A stretch of DNA of 64,000 nt, taken from NCBI GenBank assembly GCA_964017155.1, contig OZ024854.1, positions 55,316,441-55,380,440 of the forward strand, read 5' to 3'. A program made the translations under genes and the position numbers. This document shows, piece by piece, positions 57,015 to 64,000 of the stretch. Under the pieces are notes generated by a model, which was not told the DNA's origin, did not search any database, and saw nothing but the letters and a program-made list of their open reading frames with translations. The DNA is from Oasisia sp. SBJ-2009. Lineage: Eukaryota; Annelida; Polychaeta; Sabellida; Siboglinidae. The stretch's first letter is position 1. Each line of letters opens with the position of its first letter.

Positions 57015-60000
57015 AACATAAGAACATAGAGCTGGTTGCACCTATGTGGCTGCGCCTATGACAGCTCTGTAGCATTGCGATCTTTTCTGCAAGTTGCTCT
57101 TATCTGGCACAGCTTTTGTTTGGCAGAGGTGACCGTGAGTACAACTAGTCTGCGTTCAACGGATGAGTTGAGATATATTTGCAACATCTTAGTAAGATTT
57201 TAATGTTTTTATCAACGAACTGAACCACTAATCGGTCAACCGTGACGCCAATTGTTGACAACGCCTATCAACTACCGGCCAGTCTGCAGGTCCACCGTCG
57301 TGCATCAGTGAGCGTCGCACTGCATGGCCGAGCCTGACCAAGCCCTCTACACATACAGTGCCTGCCGTTTATACCAGCTTGGCAAGTCGACAGTTCCCAA
57401 TTCGTCACGCTTGCATCCTCGTACCTGGAACACCATACGTGAACTTGGCATCGCTGTAAGGCGACCAACCAAGCGTGGCTGCCGAGGCGGACGTCAACAT
57501 CAACATCAACACGTTATATCCACTGTAATCGGCCATCGACCAACCGTGCGAGTGCGATCTTCACAACAACATCACGACAACTTAATTCAAGTCACACTAA
57601 CAGCGAATCCGCGAATCTGCCCGACTACAACAGCGTCATTATGCATACTCAACGTAAGATCCGTTCGCAACAAAACAACTGACATTTTAGACCACATCCA
57701 CGAACATAGACATTGTTGCAATTACGGAAACATGGCTCACTAACAAAGACTCTGACCTCCCTGTAACCAGAGCTCTGACGCCACCCGGATACAATTTAAT
57801 TCACCATCCCAGATGCAGTCGTCGTGGTGGTGGCATTGCAATATTACACAAGGAATCTGTCAAAGCAACGTCTTTGAAAACATTCAGTAACATTCATTCT
57901 TTTGAAGGTATAAGTTTAAAGTTAACACTGTTCGGAAAATGTGTGATTCTGCTCGTGGTTTATCGCCCACCACCAAACAAAAAGAATGGTTCATCGGTTG
58001 TCGATTTCTTCAAAGAGTTCGCTGATATTCTGGACATATACGCGACACTGCCTGATGAACTGGTTATTGTTGGTGATTTTAATTTTCATTTCGACATTAA
58101 CACTGACGTTCATGTGAGACGCTTTTGTGACATGTTGGATAGGCACGGCATGACACAGTATGTGGAAGTAGCAACACACCAAGAAGGTCACATTTTAGAT
58201 TTAATTATTGCTCGCACTTATTCCTGCGTGGTGGACACTGTCGTGGCTGACCTCATTTCAGATCACTGTGCGGTACATTGCCGCATTGCAATGTGCAAAC
58301 CTCCTTTTCGAAGGGAACTAAAGACCTACCGCAAGATGAAAGCAATCAATTTAACTTCTTTTTCAACAGACATTGAGAATTCTGACTTATACACAAGTCA
58401 GAAAAGAGAGTGTCACGCAATACAATGACGTTCTTGGTGACCTTCTTGAGAAGCGTGCACCGCTGAAACTAGATGGCTCACTATCCGCCCTGCTGCACCT
58501 TGGGTCAACGACGACATTCTGTCAGCGAGGAAGGAGAGACGAAGGATGGAGCGGCGATGGAGGTTGTCCAAGTTGACCGTCGACCGGGAAATCTTCATGA
58601 ACCAAAGAGACATTGTTAAGAAGATGCTCTATGCTGCCAAGTCCGAGTTCTATGCCAACCGAATTAAGGACCAGGCTGGCAACCCAAAAGCACTCTTCCG
58701 GACCGTGGGTTCTCTGTTGCACACAAAACGTCTGTCAGCATTGCATAATGAACACCTGGGACAATTGCTTGACGAATTCAGCACCTACTTCATAGACAAA
58801 GTTGATATCATCAGACGCGACCTTGATAATGTTGACAATTGCGTATCAATGCGTCCCGATGAGCCCTGTGGTATTTCCTCGTATCTGTCATCGTTCATGC
58901 CCACAACAACCGACGAGATCACCAAATTGGTCAGCAAATCAGCCTGTAAATCGTGCAAGTTGGATCCGATTCCTACTCATCTGCTGAAGGCCAACTGATC
59001 CAGCCTTGCACCGGTCATCGCTGATATTGTGAATATGTCGATTGCGACAGGAGTGTTCCCTTTCGCCTTTAAAATGTCACTCGTAACTCCGTTGCTGAAG
59101 AAAGCAACGCTTGATGCAAACGAAGTCAAGAACTATCGTCCAGTGTCAAACCTGTGTTTTGTGTCCAAAATCGTAGAGAAGGTCGTTGCTGTCCGTTTCT
59201 CTAAACATTTGTCAGACAACGATCTATATGAGCAAATGCAATCTGCATATCGTCCAAACCACAGCACAGAGACAGCACTACTGAGAGTACGCAATGATGT
59301 GCTATGTATACTAGATGAGCGCAAGGCTGCCATACTAGTGCTCCTAGATCTATCAGCAGCATTCGATACGATCGATCACACAGTCATGTTAACCCGTCTC
59401 AGAGATCGGTTTGGAATGACTGCAACATGTCTAGCGTGGTTTAAGTCGTATTTGGTGAACCGAAGTCAGCGTATTCAAATGCACGGCAGATTATTAGCAG
59501 AACGTCCAGTGGTGTTCGGTGTTCCGCAAGGTTCCGTTCTCGGCCCGCTCATGTTTATTTGCTACACTGCTCCACTCGGTGATATCGCACGTCGACACGG
59601 GATAAACGTCCACCTGTATGCTGATGACACCCGACTGTATTTCGCTTTCAGTCCGCACTCAGACGAATACACAATCCAGGCAGTCACGCGCATCCAAGAT
59701 TGTGTCGCAGAATTACAAGATTGGATGAATATAAATAAACTGAAATTCAATGCTACAAAGACGGAAATTATTGTGATAAAGACCAAACTTTCTATGCCGG
59801 ACATAGAACTTGGGAGGATCGTTGTGCCAGTGTCCACTGTTGCAAAGAACATAGGCGTGTACTTCGATGATGCACTAAGCATGCAGAAGCAAGTGCAGCA
59901 CATTTGCCGTATATCCTATTTCCATCTCCATTGTATTGGAAAAATCCGAAACCTTCTCGATCGGAAAACAACGGAAATTATGATTCATTCTTACGTTACG

Positions 60001-60757
60001 TCTCGCCTTGACAACGGAAACTGGCTACTATATGGCATTTCCGACCACCTTCTTACCAAACTCCAAAGAGTACAAAACGCTGCTGCCCGGCTCATAACCA
60101 AAACGAGGAAACACGAACACATCCCTGCTGTTTTCATCGGTCTTCACTAGCTTCCGATCAAACAGCGGATCGAGTAAAAATTGTTACTGTTGACGTTTCA
60201 AAGCCTTCACGGACTAGCTCCAGCATACGTAACAGAACTACTAATTCGCTACCAACCGACCCGTGCGCTACGCGCTCCGCGGACGCCCATCTGCTGGAGG
60301 TTCCTCGTTGCAGACTGCGTACGCAGGGAGAAAAGGCATTTTCTAGTGCTGCTCCACGCCTCTGGAACAATCTGCCGCTTGCCATGCGTGCCACAGACTG
60401 CCTGAGTTCTTTTAAGAAACAACTGAAAACATTTCTATTTAAAATAGCATTTTCACTTTGAAAGAACAATTTTTTAATATCCGAACATTTTTAATATGTA
60501 CTACTATTTATGAAATATTTTATTGTTTATTTATTTATTTGTTAATTGTATTAGTATAATTAGTATTTTAGTATTATAAAGACTAATATTATTTATTTAT
60601 ATTGAACATATTTGATCTATTTATTTTACAACTACGTCTCTATTTAAAATGTTTAGGTAATCTGTATATTCATGTAAATTGTAATGCGCCTCTGAATTGT
60701 TTTATTGCTGGAGATATGGTGTAGACAAATACTGTATTTATTATTATTATTATTATA
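57015..60757 (+). mobile_element. CR1/L2-like LINE family I, essentially full length, inserted in the long-TIR element
   Basis: 5' UTR from about 57015, ORF2, 3' UTR, and an (ATT)n tail at 60736-60757 like family A. Both flanks are octanucleotide CACATACG-type repeats, so the target was that array. About 3.74 kb. Confidence 0.88.
57324..60460 (+). pseudogene. LINE family I ORF2: endonuclease and RT, few breaks
   Basis: 57324-57743: YSACRLYQLGKSTVPN, RRPTKRGCRGGRQHQH and LCILNVRSVRNKTTDILDHI (start of endonuclease). A frame change near 57715 gives DIVAITETWLTNKDSD, LTPPGYNLIHH and CSRRGGGIAIL. 57874-58428: GKCVILLVVYRPPP, ELVIVGDFNFHFDI, ATHQEGHILDLIIAR, LISDHCAVHC. Frameshift near 58395; linker 58546-58998 ends KADPIPTHLLKAN-like text with a single TGA at 58996-58998. 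RT 59029-60150: [71 protein letters not shown] (catalytic ADD intact). After a TAG at 60148-60150 the C-terminus continues to about 60460 with another frameshift (APRLWNNLPLAM). Youngest CR1-type copy in the window. Confidence 0.9.
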
Positions 60758-60998
60758 CGCACATACGCACATACGCACATACACACATACGCACATACAC
60801 ACATACGCAAATACACACATACACACATACGAACATACGCACATACGCACATACGACATACACACATACGCACATACGCACATACGCACATACGAACATA
60901 CGCACATACGCACATACGCACATACGCACATACGCACATACGCACATACGCACATACACACATACATACGAACATACGCACATACACACATACACAGT
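60757..60998. repeat. Octanucleotide array (CGCACATA)n
   Basis: About 30 units with CGAACATA and CACACATA variants. A short remnant of the same repeat lies at 56998-57018 on the other side of the LINE insertion. Confidence 0.93.
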
Positions 60999-61006
60999 TG
61001 ACGGGT

Positions 61007-61458
61007 ATAATATTAAGTCACGTGATCGATTAGCCGAATATATCCGGCAGGTGACTCCACTTTTTCTTTCACCAAGTTTATAATTCGCCACCTATCCGCG
61101 AGGGGACGCTACATAACCCCTAACGCCATTTTGACGTAATTTAAAAAAATAAGACACACGAATGTTGATAGTACTAGTTCGTGAACTATCCGTAAGGGGG
61201 CGACACTAATGCACGACCTATCCGCCAGGAGGCGCCACTTTAAATAATAAGACACACGATGTTGTGTAGTTTTAGTTCGTGACTGGTACACCAGGCGGCG
61301 CCACTATTGCATGATCTATCCGCCTGATGGCGCCACTAGTACACGACCTATCCACCAGGTGGCGACACTTGACCGGAGGAATTCCTCCGGAGGAATTCCT
61401 CCTCCTCCCGCTCCGCGTCGCGCTCCAACCGTATCACGATAGGACCCTACATTACTAC
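61007..61458 (-). repeat. Right TIR with 32-bp phased GGCGCCAC repeats
   Basis: GGCGAC or GGCGCC at 61199, 61231, 61296, 61329 and 61361: spacings 32, 65, 33 and 32, mirror image of the left TIR. A GGAGGAATTCCTCC palindrome is doubled at about 61376-61402. Confidence 0.85.
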
Positions 61459-61544
61459 TTAGGGATAACAATTAAACACATATTTCCGGGGGTTGTTTTT
61501 GTAACCCCCTTTTCCGAATAGACAAATTACATTTATTTTGATAT

Positions 61545-61765
<221 letters not shown>

Positions 61766-61769
61766 GTGT

Positions 61770-62740
61770 GTGTGTAACATCGAAGTTAATGGTAAATAGC
61801 GTACTCGTAATTAACTCCATGGTCCAAGTGTACAGCTCGTGTCGTCAGCATTCTATTATTCGGTAGGGGGATACGAACAGCATTCTCAAGGCAGCCGCGT
61901 CGTCACAACATATTTAATTTCATTACCTTGGCATGATCATATGCCAAATGTACATATTCTCAATACAAGTAATAAGAAGAAGAATCAGCAGTACGTCTTC
62001 GTTGCTATCGAAATTTCATTCCATATGTAATGAAATGGCGCCTGCATCCGCATGCACGCACATATGCATGCATACACACACTTGACCCACTTATCTTTCC
62101 GCAATACTTACGCAAAGTGGCCGAAATAACGAGCACAACTACTTCTATTGTAAGAAGATCCATGCCTATAATGAACTACTCATGAAATAGCAATCGGCAA
62201 GACACATTTGAGCCTCGCCATTGTCACAATAGAATGACGTCATAATCGTGCGTTATTGGGGAACATACTTATACGCCGTTGCGCTTACATTTTTCCGGTC
62301 GTTAAAAACATTCTCATTTCGTTTCTGCGCATGCCCAATAAATGTAAAATCATCAATATCCAGCGAAACAACAATCGGTATAAATGCCACGAGCTGTTCG
62401 TAAACTTTACTGTGATGATTACTGTGAAGAGTTTCTTAAAATGTCGTTCAATGCAATAACATATTACGTTTTTTTGTAAATCACTGTCACGGATTATGGC
62501 GCACTACCGTCACGTGATTTACGGTTGCTACCAAAATATGCCTCAAAGCTTGTTTGCCTCGTGTTAATTTGCGACAAATAACTTTTCTGACGAGCAACTC
62601 GTAGTATTTATACCATACATGCTTTGACTTTTCGCTGCACAATGATGATCTTACATATATCGCGCATGCGCAGAAACGTCAATCGGAACTTTTATAACGC
62701 CGGACAATATAAGCGCTACAACGGAACTAGGGCCTGTGAC
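61770..62740. other. Unassigned sequence
   Basis: No gene recognised. CGCGCATGCGCAGAAACG at about 62660-62677 and an inverted TTTCTGCGCATGCCC at 62319-62333 resemble NRF1-type promoter motifs, but no downstream exon was found. Confidence 0.4.
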
Positions 62741-62744
62741 GTAA

Positions 62745-62960
62745 TCGCGTTCTTTATTATTTGATTTATTTATCTTTCGGTGTAAAAAGCTATCGTCTAC
62801 AAACAGGCATACTTGAGATTTAACGGATGCTTGTAAGTCATTGAAGTAGCTTTGTGCCTTGTGGAACGCCAGTGTCAACGAGTAATTCCCACTGCCATTT
62901 ACCATAGAGTACGACTTTCATGGTTCGGCCAATCAGGAATTACTTAGCCACATTAGTAGG
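62745..62960 (-). pseudogene. Reverse transcriptase fragment of another LINE, internally deleted
   Basis: On minus: KVVLYGKWQWELLVDTGVPQ with GT (RT block 4), then a short frameshifted join, then NDLQASVKSQVCLFVDDSFL and HRKINKS. The block VLGPLLFL...IND normally found between the two is mostly missing, and the catalytic motif reads FVDD instead of FADD. Only about 70 residues remain, with no matching endonuclease or 3' end nearby. The type (GVPQGT...LFADDC) differs from families A, B, E and F. Confidence 0.72.
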
Positions 62961-63550
62961 TATAGTGCTATCAATGCCGTATAGTGCAGCGGCCGAAGGT
63001 GAAAAAGGGCTCTATTTAAAGTGAAAAAAAAGGCAACAGTTTAGTGTTATGCACCTAAAAGAGTTTACACTAGCTAATCATTTGCATCTACAATCCAATT
63101 TTTCACCTTAGTGGTTACCTCAGAAAGTGGTCTTAAAGTGGGAAAATCTAGCTAAATCACCGACACCATGAACCGGCCCATCTTGGACCTTGCAACCAAT
63201 CACAACCCAACAGTTTGGAAAAGTAAAACGTCAGAGAGTCGTCTGCTGGTTCAGCTGTCATAACAGAGAGCCAAGCGGTACGATAAAAGTTGCTTTACAC
63301 AAAATACCGCTAGACGCCACGTTTCTGACTGCGAATATTTAATTGTTTTACTTCACACGCGCGAAATAGTTTAATTACTTATAAATAATATAATAATAAT
63401 AATTAATTATTATCATCACTATGATTTGCAGGAAATTATAAGTTTTATTATTTTTATATTGATATTTTATTTTTATAATTGTTCATATATGTTTCTAGTA
63501 TATTTATGTTTTTTTTCTTCTGGTGTGTATTTGTTGTTTAGCATTTTAAT
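62961..63550. other. Unassigned sequence
   Basis: No coding or repeat signal recognised. Confidence 0.4.
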
Positions 63551-63554
63551 GTAT

Positions 63555-63720
63555 GTAAAACGCCATGAACAAGTTTAAATTGGATGTGGCGCTATATTAA
63601 ATAAACAAACAATTTTTGTTATTATAATATAATATTTTATTTATGTAGCGCCACATCCATAATTGTTTGTGGCGCTTCACAAAATAATGCTATTAAAAAT
63701 ACAATAAAGAGAAAACTACC
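63555..63720. repeat. Inverted repeat of LINE-like 3' ends
   Basis: TTGGATGTGGCGCTATATTA at about 63578 faces ATGTAGCGCCACATCCATAA at about 63643. GGCGCTATATAAA-type text followed by AT-rich sequence is a common LINE 3' end, so two opposed truncated insertions are likely. Confidence 0.5.
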
Positions 63721-64000
63721 CACAGATAATATTATTTAAAAATAAATAATGAAAATACATGTTTCTATATCATTAACTAAGCTGACTTATCAGTCATAAA
63801 TAAACATACAAATTACATAACAACAATTGTAATAAATGAATATAAAAGTATGGTTAATAGTAATAAATAGTTAAAGTAGTAAAATAAGTACGACGTAATA
63901 ATAATTTTCATTCAGCACATACACAACCATTATGCATAAGAACATATTACTGAAGCTATTTGTTCTACTCATGAATGACATTTCCACCATCAGATATGTA
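63721..64000. other. AT-rich sequence, no feature recognised
   Basis: Only short chance ORFs. Confidence 0.5.

Larger units (their letters stand above)
52186..61458 (+). mobile_element. Long-TIR element carrying a spliced C2H2 zinc-finger gene; about 5.5 kb without its LINE insert
   Basis: Left TIR 52186-52755 and right TIR 61007-61458 are inverted copies. Shared text: GATAGGACC or GGATCCTATCGTG at the outer edge, GGCGCC repeats, CTAACGCCA...TAGCGTCCCCTCGCGGATAG, AACTTGGTGAAAGAA, and TCGATCACGTGACTTAATAT at the inner edge. Between them lie a five-exon gene, an intronic minisatellite, a 125-bp satellite and an octanucleotide array. A CR1/L2-like LINE (57015-60757) is inserted in the array. 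The left TIR has about 100 extra bases. No transposase or integrase is seen, so the superfamily is open; TIR length would suit Polinton-like or other large elements. Confidence 0.82.

Noticed and set aside
60653..61091. Open frames of HTYAHT and CVCAYVRM type
   Set aside because: Translations of the octanucleotide CGCACATA array.
62300..62700. CpG-like promoter with NRF1-type GCGCATGCGC sites
   Set aside because: Two short motif matches only; no downstream exon or transcription start evidence.

Overview
This is eukaryotic nuclear DNA, most likely from a marine invertebrate. There is no operon structure, no dense coding, and almost every recognisable gene is a transposon relic. (TA)n microsatellites are everywhere, and one convincing host gene is split by kilobase-scale introns. 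The mix of CR1/L2-like LINEs, an RTE-like LINE whose endonuclease is often annotated as craniofacial development protein 2-like, Tc1, hAT and THAP elements, and an uncharacterised FEN/PIN-like protein family fits a lophotrochozoan, cnidarian or lower deuterostome. I cannot name the species.

Layout. 1-2.7 kb: broken CR1/L2-like LINE (family A). 3.6-5.4 kb: small basic ORF and two unexplained arrays of 15-bp motifs. 6.5-8.2 kb: complete but dead Tc1 element with TA target duplication. 8.3-8.8 kb: 7-bp satellite. 9.4-10.85 kb: internally deleted CR1-like LINE (family B) with a zinc-finger/esterase ORF1. 10.85-12.8 kb (-): N-terminal two thirds of a FEN/PIN-like gene. 14.65 and 20.85 kb (-): two exons of a probable host membrane-protein gene. 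15.9-18.75 kb: three-level nest, a palindromic repeat interrupted by a LINE interrupted by a 2.46-kb long-inverted-repeat transposon carrying the C-terminal part of the FEN/PIN-like gene. 18.8-20.5 kb: another inverted-repeat element with a family B LINE inside. 21.75-25.8 kb (-): RTE-like LINE (family E) with a repeat inserted. 26.5-28.4 kb (-): third family B copy. 28.8 kb (-): hAT transposase tail. 29.2-30.6 kb: interspersed repeat containing a THAP-domain element. 32.2-36.2 kb (-): decayed LINE (family G). 37-38 kb: TA arrays and a Tc1-like MITE. 39.2-42.9 kb: inverted-repeat structure around a third FEN/PIN-like gene copy, containing a 640-bp hexanucleotide array. 42.9-48.8 kb: two family E LINEs. 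46.4-51.6 kb (-): LINE family F, interrupted twice. 52.2-61.5 kb: long-TIR element (5.5 kb plus a 3.7-kb LINE insert) with a spliced C2H2 zinc-finger gene, a 125-bp satellite and 32-bp phased repeats in its TIRs. 62.7-64 kb: LINE fragments.

How the parts relate. Most sequence is nested mobile DNA and the junctions give an order of insertion. Two long-inverted-repeat elements stand out as least explained: the one carrying the FEN/PIN-like gene (three related gene copies here, two of them inside inverted repeats) and the one carrying the five-exon zinc-finger gene. All element genes seen here carry stops, frameshifts or deletions. All family names come from motif recognition by eye; no database search was run.
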